Assembly (NCBI GenBank): GCA_044868105.1
Contig: JBIOWC010000219.1
Location: 1 to 25,793, forward strand
DNA from: JBFMDH01 sp044868105
GTDB taxonomy: Bacteria; Acidobacteriota; Blastocatellia; UBA7656
Reading direction: 5' to 3'
DNA: 25,793 bases
Shown: piece by piece, positions 8,968 through 17,066 of the stretch
Layout of the letters: each line of letters begins with the position of its first letter
Numbering within the stretch: position 1 is the stretch's first letter
Translations under genes and position numbers: made by a program
Notes under the pieces: model-generated
Database searches by the model: none
What the model saw: the letters and a program-made list of their open reading frames with translations, nothing else
What the model was told of the DNA's origin: nothing

Positions 8968-11900
8968 ATGACGCATCTGTCTAAAACGCTCGGGGTTCGC
9001 TCCGTTTTTATTGCCATTTTAATGCTCGCCGGCTCATCGGCATATGCAACGATTGTCAGGATTCCCAAAGACGAAGATTTGGTTCTCGGCGCCCGAGCGA
9101 TTGTTCGCGGCCGGGTGCTGTCGGTTGAATGCGCGATGGATGGCGAGCGGATTTATACTTACATCACCTTGCGCGTTCAAGAGGTTTTGAAAGGCAATCT
9201 TTCGAGTCGAAAAATCGTCCTCAAAGAAGAGGGCGGCGAGTTTGCAGGCCTCGGCAGCATCACCTGGGGCACGCCGCAATTTGCGCCCGATGAAAACGTG
9301 TTGGTCTATTTGACGACGCGCGACGATGGCAGCTTGCGGGTTTACGATATGTTCCTCGGCAAATTTAATATCCTTGAAGACCAAAGTTCAGGCCAACAAC
9401 TGGTGTCGCGTTCTGCGCCCGATGACCGCGTCTTCGTCATCAATTCGCAAACCAGTCAAAGCGAGGCCACCGAGCGCCTGGAACTTTCACGATACCGGGC
9501 CATGATTCGCGACAAGGTGTTGGCCACCCGCGAGCGCTTTGAACAATTTGAAGCAGCGAACTTTCATCATCTCCCGCTGCGCAGCGAACCGGCGGAATAT
9601 AAAAAACAAAAATCGAAAGGCGTTATCCAACCGCAATTTCGCTTCTATCGCGCTTCAGACCCGTCCAGATGGTTTGAGCCGGACGATGAGTTGCCCATCA
9701 GTTTTACGGTCAACCCGGACGGCTTGCCGAATCCTCAAGTTCTGGAAGACATCATTGCGGCAATGAATGTCTGGTCGAATGTCTCCGGTTCGGCGATGCG
9801 CGTGACGTATGGCGGCCCGACCGCTGACTGCTTTCCGCACGGCACCGGCAATACCATGGTCTTTAATAATTGCGACCATGTGTTTGCACAAACCCCCAGT
9901 TGCTCAAGCATCATCGCCCTGGGGAGCATCAATTGGGACAGCCACCAGAAACGCTTGCTGAATGGCATAAACTTTTCAAAAATTTTTCAAGGTCATATTT
10001 CATTCAATCCTTATTCATCGTGCAGCTATGAAAATCACTGTGATATTCAGGAAATTGTGACGCACGAGTTGGGACACACCCTCGGTCTGGGGCATTCGCA
10101 AGACGTGACGGCAACCATGGCGGGCACCGCCCATTTTGACGGGCGGTGCGCTTCGCTCAGAGAAGATGATGCCGCCGCGATGCGCTTTTTTTATCCGGCG
10201 CCCGGCACCAGTGGCAGTCAACTGCGAATCTATACGGATGCGTTGCCCGATGCTTACCTTCATACGGCTTACGAACTGAATCTCCTGGCGGGGGGCGGGA
10301 TTCCCGGTTTCACCTGGAGCCTGGCACCGGGTTCAGGCAGTTTGCCAACCGGCTTCTTACTTTTGCCAAGCGGCTTGCTTCGCGGCACCCCGACACAGAC
10401 CGGAAGTTATACTTTTACGGCGCGCGTGCAAGACGCGACACAGGCAACCGCAGAAAAAACTTTCACCTTAATCATTGCGCCGGAACAACCGCAATACGCT
10501 GCGCAATTTGTTTCGCAAAGCGTGGCGGTCAATGTGCAAGCGGGACAAACCTTCAGCGCCAATCTCAAATGGAACAATACTGGCGCGCAAGCCTGGGATG
10601 GTTGGGATGGCTGCCGACTGGTTGCATTAAACCCGGCGGGCAATACCAACTGGGGCGGCAACAGTGTATCGCTGGGCGGTCTACTGATTGAATCGGGCAA
10701 ACAACTCGACCTGACCTTTACGGCCCAAGCTCCGACAACTGGCGGCACCTACAACTTTCAATGGCAATTGTACCAGGATGGCGTTGGAACATTCGGTCAA
10801 CCTTCGGCAAACATTCAAATCACGGTCGTCGGTAATGTAGAGGGCAATCCCAATTCCCCTTTGATAACCAACCCTACGTCGTTTGATGCAAAAGTCGCAA
10901 CCGCCTTCAATCAACCCCTGAGCGTCACGGGCGGCAGCGCGCCCTACATCTGGTCAATCGTTGCGGGAACTTTGCCCGCCGGGTTGAGTTTGAATCAAGC
11001 AGCCGGGGTGATTGCCGGAACCCCATCAAACGTAGGCGGTTCGACCTTTACGGTTCAGGTTACCGACAGCCAATCGCGCACGGCGCAAAAGCAACTCACC
11101 ATCAATGTCAGACCTCTGCAATTTGAAATCACCACGGCCACTTTGCCTTCAGCTATCGTCAATGCCAATTTCAACGCGGCGGTGGTGGCAAATGGCGGAG
11201 TCGCGCCTTATAGCTGGTCAATCGTCACGGGAGCTTTGCCCACGGGAATTTCATTAAACACCAGCACCGGCGTTTTGTCGGGTACGCCAACCAGCATCGG
11301 CACGGCTTCGTTTACCGTGCAGGCGCGGGACGGACAATCGGCAACCGCGCAAAAAGCCTTCTTGCTCACCGTCAATCCTCCGCCCGTTACCATCACCACA
11401 GCATCATTGCCAAGCAATGTTATGCTGCGCGCAAACTACAACGGACAGCTTGCGGCAAGCGGCGGAGTCGCGCCCTACACCTGGTCAATTGTGGCGGGCG
11501 CCTTGCCCGCAGGCCTGGCGTTGAATCCGACGACCGGCACCTTGAGCGGCGCAGCAACCGCAACCGGCGCCTTCACCTTCACGGTTCAAGCAAAAGATGC
11601 GAGTTCACAAACTGCAAGAAAAGATTTTTCGATTCAGGTGATTGCTGTGCCGCTGGCGATGGAAAAAGCTTCCGCGAGTTTTGAGGTCCTGAAAGGTGCG
11701 GCGTTCTCTTATCAGGTAACTGTAATGGGCGGCACTGCGCCTTACACCTGGAGCCTGGCGCAAGGAAGCTTGCCCGCGGGGCTCACCTTAAATACCTTGA
11801 CGGGATTGATTAGCGGCGCGCCAACAGCAGTCGGAACCTTCGAGGTCGTCGTCGCGGTGCGCGACCAGAAACCCGATACGGTAACCGCGACGCTACAAAT

Positions 11901-12156
11901 CAAAGTAATAGACCCGAATTCGATAGCGCTGATTACGCGAGCCAAGTACAAAGTTGGTAAACAGATGGTGCAAATATTTGGCGAACGCTTCGAGTCAACG
12001 GCAAAAGTCATGATTGATGGCGCCCAGGTGGCAGCGAAATTCAACGATGGCATCTTTGTTATCAAGCGCTTTCCGCTGGCCAGTGGCGGTCATCAAATCA
12101 CCATCATCAACCCGAACAGCCTTCCGTCGCCAGTCTATGTGTTAAACATCCCGTGA
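8968..12156 (+). CDS. secreted matrixin-like zinc metalloprotease with Ig-like repeats
   Basis: This 1062-residue exported protein starts at an ATG with a GGAGG site six bases upstream. A signal peptide ends near A27 (hydrophobic core, then SSAYA). Residues about 30-200 form a beta-rich domain I cannot name. The metalloprotease domain carries the zinc motif HELGHTLGLGH (366-376), with M about ten residues later as a plausible Met-turn. After it come a putative-Ig (He_PIG) domain (about 437-506), an NBR1-type Ig-like domain rich in Trp (about 510-623), four more He_PIG domains (about 628-983) and a C-terminal IPT/TIG-like domain (about 985-1062). It probably cleaves proteins outside the cell or at its surface, with the Ig array for adhesion or spacing. 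Substrate and prodomain, if any, are not evident. Confidence 0.87.
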   Translation: MTHLSKTLGVRSVFIAILMLAGSSAYATIVRIPKDEDLVLGARAIVRGRVLSVECAMDGERIYTYITLRVQEVLKGNLSSRKIVLKEEGGEFAGLGSITWGTPQFAPDENVLVYLTTRDDGSLRVYDMFLGKFNILEDQSSGQQLVSRSAPDDRVFVINSQTSQSEATERLELSRYRAMIRDKVLATRERFEQFEAANFHHLPLRSEPAEYKKQKSKGVIQPQFRFYRASDPSRWFEPDDELPISFTVNPDGLPNPQVLEDIIAAMNVWSNVSGSAMRVTYGGPTADCFPHGTGNTMVFNNCDHVFAQTPSCSSIIALGSINWDSHQKRLLNGINFSKIFQGHISFNPYSSCSYENHCDIQEIVTHELGHTLGLGHSQDVTATMAGTAHFDGRCASLREDDAAAMRFFYPAPGTSGSQLRIYTDALPDAYLHTAYELNLLAGGGIPGFTWSLAPGSGSLPTGFLLLPSGLLRGTPTQTGSYTFTARVQDATQATAEKTFTLIIAPEQPQYAAQFVSQSVAVNVQAGQTFSANLKWNNTGAQAWDGWDGCRLVALNPAGNTNWGGNSVSLGGLLIESGKQLDLTFTAQAPTTGGTYNFQWQLYQDGVGTFGQPSANIQITVVGNVEGNPNSPLITNPTSFDAKVATAFNQPLSVTGGSAPYIWSIVAGTLPAGLSLNQAAGVIAGTPSNVGGSTFTVQVTDSQSRTAQKQLTINVRPLQFEITTATLPSAIVNANFNAAVVANGGVAPYSWSIVTGALPTGISLNTSTGVLSGTPTSIGTASFTVQARDGQSATAQKAFLLTVNPPPVTITTASLPSNVMLRANYNGQLAASGGVAPYTWSIVAGALPAGLALNPTTGTLSGAATATGAFTFTVQAKDASSQTARKDFSIQVIAVPLAMEKASASFEVLKGAAFSYQVTVMGGTAPYTWSLAQGSLPAGLTLNTLTGLISGAPTAVGTFEVVVAVRDQKPDTVTATLQIKVIDPNSIALITRAKYKVGKQMVQIFGERFESTAKVMIDGAQVAAKFNDGIFVIKRFPLASGGHQITIINPNSLPSPVYVLNIP
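10290..11915 (+). repeat. He_PIG coding repeats within the metalloprotease gene
   Basis: Five He_PIG-type units can be aligned on the Trp codon of their APYxWS-like motif at 10315, 10951, 11215, 11482 and 11749. The last four are spaced 264, 267 and 267 bp. The gap after the first is filled by the NBR1-type domain. DNA wording is shared between units (TGGTCAAT, GGGCGGC/GGCGGAGTCGCGCC), so the duplication is recent enough to be visible at nucleotide level. Confidence 0.8.
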
Positions 12157-12292
12157 CGGGTATTTTGCATCTGGCAGTCGTGAACGAACGCTAATTGATA
12201 AAGACCTCTACAAAACCTAACCTCACAATTTTTATTGGGAATATATCCTCATCCTAATTTGATTCTACAAACAGCGGGAATACGCTACCTAT

Positions 12293-12321
12293 TTGGCGAG
12301 TTCCCATTAAACCGCTAATAT
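12293..12321 (+). promoter_or_regulatory. possible sigma70-type promoter for egtD
   Basis: TTGGCG (12293-12298) and TAATAT (12316-12321) are separated by exactly 17 bp, each with 4 of 6 consensus matches, in an AT-rich stretch. The ATG follows 42 bases after the -10 box. The rest of the 207-bp gap before egtD shows no gene or strong structure. Confidence 0.4.
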
Positions 12322-12351
12322 ATTTAGCAAAGTTTTACGTAGGTTGGGGCG

Positions 12352-12358
12352 AAGGAGA
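12352..12358 (+). promoter_or_regulatory. ribosome binding site that fixes the egtD start
   Basis: AAGGAGA is placed five bases before the ATG at 12364. The TTG at 12361 that directly precedes that ATG would be too close to it, so ATG is chosen. Confidence 0.65.
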
Positions 12359-12363
12359 ATTTG

Positions 12364-13371
12364 ATGCCAGCACAAGAGCCAGCCGTTTTGAACGACCGCT
12401 TGTCTTTGTACCGCTTCGCAAAAGGCGGTGATGTCAATGCCTTCAGCGAAGATGTTCGCCGAGGATTAACTGCAAACCCAAAATATCTTCTCCCCAAATA
12501 TCTCTACGATGAATTGGGGTCGCGCCTGTTTGAAGCGATTTGTCTGTTGCCGGAATATTATTTGACCCGCGCTGAAAAAGAGATTTTGCAAAATCAATCG
12601 GATGAAATCGTCCGTTTCCTGCCGCCGAATTCGAGAATCGTCGAACTCGGCAGCGGCAATGCTGAAAAGACGCGCTTTCTGCTTGAAGCCCTGCTCAAGC
12701 GTCAAGCCAAACTGCATTACCTGCCGGTGGATATTTCCGAAGCCAGTTTGATTCGCAGCAGCGAGGAGTTACTGGGCAATTATGAGCATTTGCGCATCAC
12801 CGCTTATGCCGCCGATTACTTCAGAGCTTTACATGGAATCGAAAAGGCGGATGCCGATGAGCACACCGTCGTTTTATTTTTAGGTTCGAATATCGGCAAT
12901 TTCAGTCGCGATGAAGGGTTGAATTTTTTACAGGAAGTGCGGCGCGTCCTGCAGCCCGCAGATGTGCTCTTGCTTGGCGCGGATTTGAAAAAATCAATTG
13001 ACATTCTTATCCCGGCTTACGATGACGCGCTTGGCGTGACCGCCGCTTTCAATCTCAATCTGCTGGTGCGTATGAATCGCGAATTAGGCGGAGATTTCCA
13101 GTTAAAAAATTTTCAACATCGCGCCGTTTATAACAAAGAGTTCGGGCGCGTCGAGATGCATCTGGTCAGCAAAGAGCGTCAAACGGTTTACCTGAAAGCG
13201 CTTGATTTGCGTGTGAACTTTGAAAAAGGCGAATCCATTCACAAAGAGAATTCTTATAAATTCGACCTTGAACAAATCGCGGCGCTCGGCTACCAGACCG
13301 GCTTTACGCTTGAAAAAAGCTGGTTCGATACCGAGCAACGATTTAGCTTTAACCTGCTCGCCGCCAAGTGA
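12364..13371 (+). CDS. egtD: L-histidine N-alpha-methyltransferase EgtD
   Basis: This 335-residue enzyme belongs to the Methyltransf_33/EgtD family, which uses SAM to trimethylate histidine to hercynine, the first step of ergothioneine synthesis, in the cytoplasm. Visible features are the N-terminal block PKYLYDELGSRLFE with LPEYYLTR, SAM motif I V93-ELGSGNAEKT103, PVDISE, the family motif LGSNIGN (173-179, usually GxTIGN) and a C-terminal K-E295-N-S297 matching the Glu/Ser pair that contacts the histidine imidazole in mycobacterial EgtD. Length fits the family (about 320-335). No egtB, egtC or egtE is visible, so the remaining steps would be encoded elsewhere or hercynine is the end product. 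An ABC importer of the quaternary-amine class begins 187 bp downstream. A different amino-acid substrate cannot be excluded. Confidence 0.87.
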   Translation: MPAQEPAVLNDRLSLYRFAKGGDVNAFSEDVRRGLTANPKYLLPKYLYDELGSRLFEAICLLPEYYLTRAEKEILQNQSDEIVRFLPPNSRIVELGSGNAEKTRFLLEALLKRQAKLHYLPVDISEASLIRSSEELLGNYEHLRITAYAADYFRALHGIEKADADEHTVVLFLGSNIGNFSRDEGLNFLQEVRRVLQPADVLLLGADLKKSIDILIPAYDDALGVTAAFNLNLLVRMNRELGGDFQLKNFQHRAVYNKEFGRVEMHLVSKERQTVYLKALDLRVNFEKGESIHKENSYKFDLEQIAALGYQTGFTLEKSWFDTEQRFSFNLLAAK

Positions 13372-13464
13372 AAATAATCAATAAACACCGGCTTTTTTTC
13401 ATAACCTGAAAGGCCGCTTGTGTTAATAAAAATTCCACCACCGGCCGAGCCTTCTTTGTGAAAT

Positions 13465-13509
13465 CTCCGGGTCTCTGTGGTTTTTTCTTTTCATCACAGA
13501 GACCCGGAG
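13465..13509. repeat. perfect 15-bp inverted repeat (CTCTGTG type)
   Basis: CTCCGGGTCTCTGTG (13465-13479) and its exact reverse complement (13495-13509) flank a 15-nt T-rich loop. A further CACAGAGAC follows at about 13515-13523. The wording resembles a dispersed intergenic repeat, a relative of the element at 4289-4359. It stands between egtD and the ABC ATPase gene, ending 49 bases before the latter's start. No T-run follows, so a terminator role is unproven. Confidence 0.7.
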
Positions 13510-13558
13510 GCCGCACAGAGACATTTTGCTGCTCATTCACCGTCTTTAACTTCGCTAT

Positions 13559-14314
13559 ATGGTTTCACCGCCCGCTACCAATTCGCCAACCGCCGTCGAG
13601 TTCCGCGATGTCGGTCTGCAAATCAACGATAAAGTTCTGGTCAGCGATTTGCGCTTTGCCATTCGTAAAGGCGAAACCCTTGTCCTGCTTGGGCGTAGCG
13701 GTTCGGGAAAAACCACAACCTTAAAACTCATCAACCGTTTGCTTGAACCCACGGCGGGGCAAATTCTGATTGAAGGAGAGTCCACAACCGAATGGGACGC
13801 TATTAAACTGCGGCGACGCATTGGCTATGTGATTCAAGAAACCGGCCTGTTTCCCCATTTCACCGTCGAACGTAATGTCGCATTAGTGCCGACGCTTGAA
13901 AAATGGGAGGCCGAAAAAACCCGGGCGCGGGTTCAAGAACTACTTGAGATGGTCGGCTTAAATCCACAGGTTTTTGCACAGCGATTTCCACAAGAACTTT
14001 CCGGCGGGCAGCGTCAACGAGTCGGCGTCGCGCGGGCCTTGGCGGCCGACCCGCCGATTATTTTAATGGATGAACCATTCGGCGCGCTCGACCCATTGAC
14101 GCGCGCCGAACTGCAAGGCGAATTTGCCGATTTAACCCGGCGTTTACATAAAACCATTGTCTTCGTCACCCACGATATCCGCGAAGCCTTCAAACTCGCT
14201 TCACGGATTGGACTTTTCAAAGACGGGCAACTGGTTGAACTTTGCGAGCCGCAAAAATTTCTCAACTCGACCAACCTCGAAGCGCGAGCCTTTATCGAAA
14301 CGATGAACGAATGA
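13559..14314 (+). CDS. ABC transporter ATP-binding protein, quaternary-amine/ergothioneine class
   Basis: This 251-residue ATPase energises import by the permease/binding protein encoded next to it. All nucleotide-binding elements are present: Walker A GRSGSGKTT (45-53), the Q-loop in VIQETGLFPH, signature LSGGQRQR (147-154), Walker B IILMDEP (167-173) and switch H205 in VTHDI. It resembles OpuCA/ProV/EgtUA enzymes but ends just after the core fold, so it lacks the C-terminal CBS pair that senses ionic strength in OpuA/OpuC. No good Shine-Dalgarno precedes the ATG. Its last codons overlap the next gene by ATGA, so the two are translationally coupled. The substrate is set by the binding protein; see the next gene. 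Confidence 0.9.
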   Translation: MVSPPATNSPTAVEFRDVGLQINDKVLVSDLRFAIRKGETLVLLGRSGSGKTTTLKLINRLLEPTAGQILIEGESTTEWDAIKLRRRIGYVIQETGLFPHFTVERNVALVPTLEKWEAEKTRARVQELLEMVGLNPQVFAQRFPQELSGGQRQRVGVARALAADPPIILMDEPFGALDPLTRAELQGEFADLTRRLHKTIVFVTHDIREAFKLASRIGLFKDGQLVELCEPQKFLNSTNLEARAFIETMNE

Positions 14315-15879
14315 ATCTTTTTGAATTTTTCAAACAAAACTATAGCGAAATTCTGCAACTCGCTGTTGAACATTTGTTACTCGTTCTGGTGGCAACCGGC
14401 GCGGCAATACTGGTTGGTGTGCCACTGGGAATTTTACTGGCGCGAAAACCGAAGCTCTCGAAACCGGTTCTCGCAATTGCCAACATCCTACAAACTATCC
14501 CTAGCCTTGCCCTATTCGGCGCTTTGATTCCCCTCGTCGGGTTAGGCAGTCGGCCGGCCATCATTGCGCTCTTTCTTTATTCGCTGCTGCCCGTCATCAG
14601 AAATACCTTCACAGGAATTATCGGTGTTGACCGCGCGGTGCGCGAAGCGGCGCGCGGTATGGGAATGACCGATTGGCAGATGCTCACACAGGTAGAACTC
14701 CCGCTGGCGCTCTCGGTCATCATCGCAGGCATTCGCGTTGCCACCGTCATTTCCGTGGGCACGGCGACGATTGCGGCGGCCATCGGGGCTGGCGGGTTGG
14801 GCATGTACATTTTTCGCGGCCTCAGAATGAATGACAACAATCTGGTACTGGCGGGCGCCATACCGGCCGCCCTCATGGCGCTGGCTGCGGACTTCCTGCT
14901 GGGCTGGTTTGAGCATAGCCTTGCGGCAAATCGCCAGCGCGCCGGTCAACATTCGCCCCTTAACCAGATGAAAAAAATTGCCATCGCAACCGGTTTGCTT
15001 GCGCTTGTCGGATTGGGAATTTTCTTCTGGCAAAAGCAGACAAAATCGAATGTTTTACCAACGGATTTGCAACCTCTTGTCAAAGTTGGTTCAAAAGATT
15101 TCACCGAACAAGTCATCTTGAGCGAAATTGTCGCCCAGCTACTTGAAACGAAAACCGGCGCCCGGGTTGACCGCAAATTTGAACTCGGCGGTGACCTCTG
15201 CCATCGCGGGTTGCTCGCCAAAGAGCTTGACGTTTATGTCGAATACACCGGCACCGCATTCACAGCGATTTTAAAACATCAATCGCTAACCGACCCTCGC
15301 GAAGTTTACCAGCAGGTCAAAGCCGACTACGAAAGACAATTTAATCTTGAATGGCTGGCGCCGCTCGGTTTTCAAAATACTTTTGCCGTGTTGGTGCGCG
15401 GCGACGATGCACGCAATTTTAATTTAAAAACGATTTCCGATGCCGCGCGACTAACTCCCAAATGGCAAGCCGGATTCGGGCAGGATTTTATGTCACGTCA
15501 GGACGGTTATCCGGGTTTTTCAAAAGCCTATGGTTTGAAATTTTCTGCTCCTCCGCGAGAGATGGATTTGTCTTTAACCTATCGCGCGCTGGCCTCCCGA
15601 CAGGTTGATTTAATTGCTGGCAATTCAACTGATGGCTTGATTGATAAGCTCGATCTGTTTCAGCTCGAAGATGACCAACGCTATTTCCCGCCTTATGAAG
15701 CTGCCGCAGTTTTTCGCCGCGAAATTTTAGAGCGTTATCCGCAAATCCGTGATGCCCTGAAACTCATCGAAGGCAAAATCACCGATGCGGAAATGCGCCG
15801 CATGAACTATGCAGTTGACGCCGAACATCGCAGCCCCAAAGATGTCGCCCAAGAGTTTTTATCGAAGCTCGGTCTATAA
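14311..15879 (+). CDS. fused ABC permease and substrate-binding protein (OpuB/C- or EgtUBC-like)
   Basis: The ATG at 14311 overlaps the upstream stop by ATGA; an open extension back to 14242 would lie inside the ATPase gene and is not needed. The 522-residue protein has a BPD-type permease domain (about residues 15-215) with the ATPase-contact loop AVREAARGMGM. A segment starting M220-KKIAIATGLL follows, which looks like the signal anchor of an ancestral separate binding protein. An OpuAC-type binding domain fills about 256-520, with VGSKDFTEQ (259-267), FELGGD and EYTGT (311-315). The same order and similar length occur in the pneumococcal ergothioneine importer EgtUBC and in some betaine/choline importers. 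Being next to egtD makes ergothioneine or hercynine an attractive but unproven substrate; glycine betaine, choline or carnitine are alternatives. Confidence 0.87.
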   Translation: MNLFEFFKQNYSEILQLAVEHLLLVLVATGAAILVGVPLGILLARKPKLSKPVLAIANILQTIPSLALFGALIPLVGLGSRPAIIALFLYSLLPVIRNTFTGIIGVDRAVREAARGMGMTDWQMLTQVELPLALSVIIAGIRVATVISVGTATIAAAIGAGGLGMYIFRGLRMNDNNLVLAGAIPAALMALAADFLLGWFEHSLAANRQRAGQHSPLNQMKKIAIATGLLALVGLGIFFWQKQTKSNVLPTDLQPLVKVGSKDFTEQVILSEIVAQLLETKTGARVDRKFELGGDLCHRGLLAKELDVYVEYTGTAFTAILKHQSLTDPREVYQQVKADYERQFNLEWLAPLGFQNTFAVLVRGDDARNFNLKTISDAARLTPKWQAGFGQDFMSRQDGYPGFSKAYGLKFSAPPREMDLSLTYRALASRQVDLIAGNSTDGLIDKLDLFQLEDDQRYFPPYEAAAVFRREILERYPQIRDALKLIEGKITDAEMRRMNYAVDAEHRSPKDVAQEFLSKLGL

Positions 15880-15962
15880 GGGGTCGTCGGTTGCCATGCC
15901 CGGTTTTGCGAAATCCTGAAGCCTGCGCCAATCGCCTTTGTCAGTCACCAAATCCTCTTTGT

Positions 15963-16013
15963 GAGCTGCCCTTAGACAGCTAAACATTGCTATGGCATAA
16001 GGGTTGCCAGCTC
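15963..16013 (+). other. inverted repeat in the leader of the secreted kinase-like gene
   Basis: GAGCTG (15963-15968) with CCCTTA (15969-15974) can pair with TAAGGG (15998-16003) and CAGCTC (16008-16013), leaving a 4-nt bulge and a 23-nt loop. It lies between the ABC operon and the next gene, ending 30 bases before the Shine-Dalgarno. It could be a terminator of the former or a leader structure of the latter. Confidence 0.35.
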
Positions 16014-16054
16014 AACCATCCGAAAAACACAGGGCAAAACATTGAGGAGGGCTT

Positions 16055-17035
16055 ATGCGCAGAAAAGTTCTGATTCTTTTAGCCATTAGCTTGTTTCTTC
16101 CAGCATCCGCATTTTCTGATAACCCGAAAAAAATAAAGCCGGCTGTAAGGATTACAAACATCTTGTGGCAACAGCCGCACGATATTAAAACACGCAACCT
16201 CTTTTACGGCGCGGGCGGACGCGAAGGGCAACCAAGAGCGCCATTCAGGTTCATCGAAGAAGACCGGGACGGAAGCAACCCTAAATTTGTGATTGAGGAC
16301 GCGCGCGGCCTCCGTTGGAAAGTCAAACTCGGTGATGAGGCAAAGCCTGAAACGGCCGCCACCCGTCTGTTATGGGCTGTCGGTTACTTCACAGACGTGG
16401 ATTACTACCTTCCCCAGTTGCGAGTCGCGGGACTGGTGAAGTTGAAGCGCGGTCAGCAGTACGTGTCGCCCGCCGGCACTGTACACGAAGCGAGGTTAGA
16501 GCGCGTATTTAAGAAAGTGGATGATTGGAGCTGGTTCAACAACCCGTTCGTAGGGACGAAGGAGTTCGACGGGCTGCGGGTGATGATGGCGCTCTTAAAC
16601 AACTGGGATTTGAAACAGGTGAACAACGCGATATACAACATCCAGGGGCGAGAAATGCGATATGTCGTCAGTGACCTCGGCGGCACCTTCGGCAAAACCG
16701 GCGGCGATTGGACCCGGTCGAAAGGGAATTTGGAAGACTACCTCGAATCCAAATACATTGACGAAGTCACCCCGGCGACAGTTGATTTGGTTTTGCATAA
16801 CCGTCCGCCGCTGCTTTACGCCATCGCCATTCCTTACTACCGCTCGCGTACGCGTATGGAAAAAATAGGTGAGGACATCCCGCGGGCTCACGCCCGGTGG
16901 ATCGGGCAATGGCTGGGGCGACTGTCGGCGGCGCAACTCAATGATGCGTTTCGTGCGGCTGGTTATACCTCGCAAGAAGCGAATGCTTTTGCCGGAAAGG
17001 TGCGCGCGCGGATTCGTCAATTGCAAAATCTTTAA
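16055..17035 (+). CDS. secreted protein of unknown family with kinase-like motifs
   Basis: This 326-residue protein begins at an ATG four bases after a strong GAGGAGG site (16044-16050). Residues 1-21 form a signal peptide (RRK, hydrophobic core, PASAFS), so it is exported. I do not recognise a named family. The order of residues is reminiscent of atypical protein/lipid kinases such as HipA, FAM20 and PI3/4-kinase: K89/K91 in WKVKLG, E99 followed by an AATRLLWAVGY helix, N-x-D185-x4-N190 resembling a catalytic loop, and D207-L-G-G-x-F-G resembling the metal-binding DxG loop 22 residues later. The C-terminal 60 residues look helical with Arg-rich ends. Kinase activity is inference only. It is monocistronic by position and convergent with pepA. 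Confidence 0.75.
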   Translation: MRRKVLILLAISLFLPASAFSDNPKKIKPAVRITNILWQQPHDIKTRNLFYGAGGREGQPRAPFRFIEEDRDGSNPKFVIEDARGLRWKVKLGDEAKPETAATRLLWAVGYFTDVDYYLPQLRVAGLVKLKRGQQYVSPAGTVHEARLERVFKKVDDWSWFNNPFVGTKEFDGLRVMMALLNNWDLKQVNNAIYNIQGREMRYVVSDLGGTFGKTGGDWTRSKGNLEDYLESKYIDEVTPATVDLVLHNRPPLLYAIAIPYYRSRTRMEKIGEDIPRAHARWIGQWLGRLSAAQLNDAFRAAGYTSQEANAFAGKVRARIRQLQNL

Positions 17036-17066
17036 GGCCCTGGGGCAGCCGCTCTATGGTGGGGAC

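Noticed and set aside
10900..11915. Regularly spaced repeats as a possible CRISPR-like array
   Set aside because: The 264-267 bp period is coding and corresponds to He_PIG domains; no short identical repeats with unique spacers occur.
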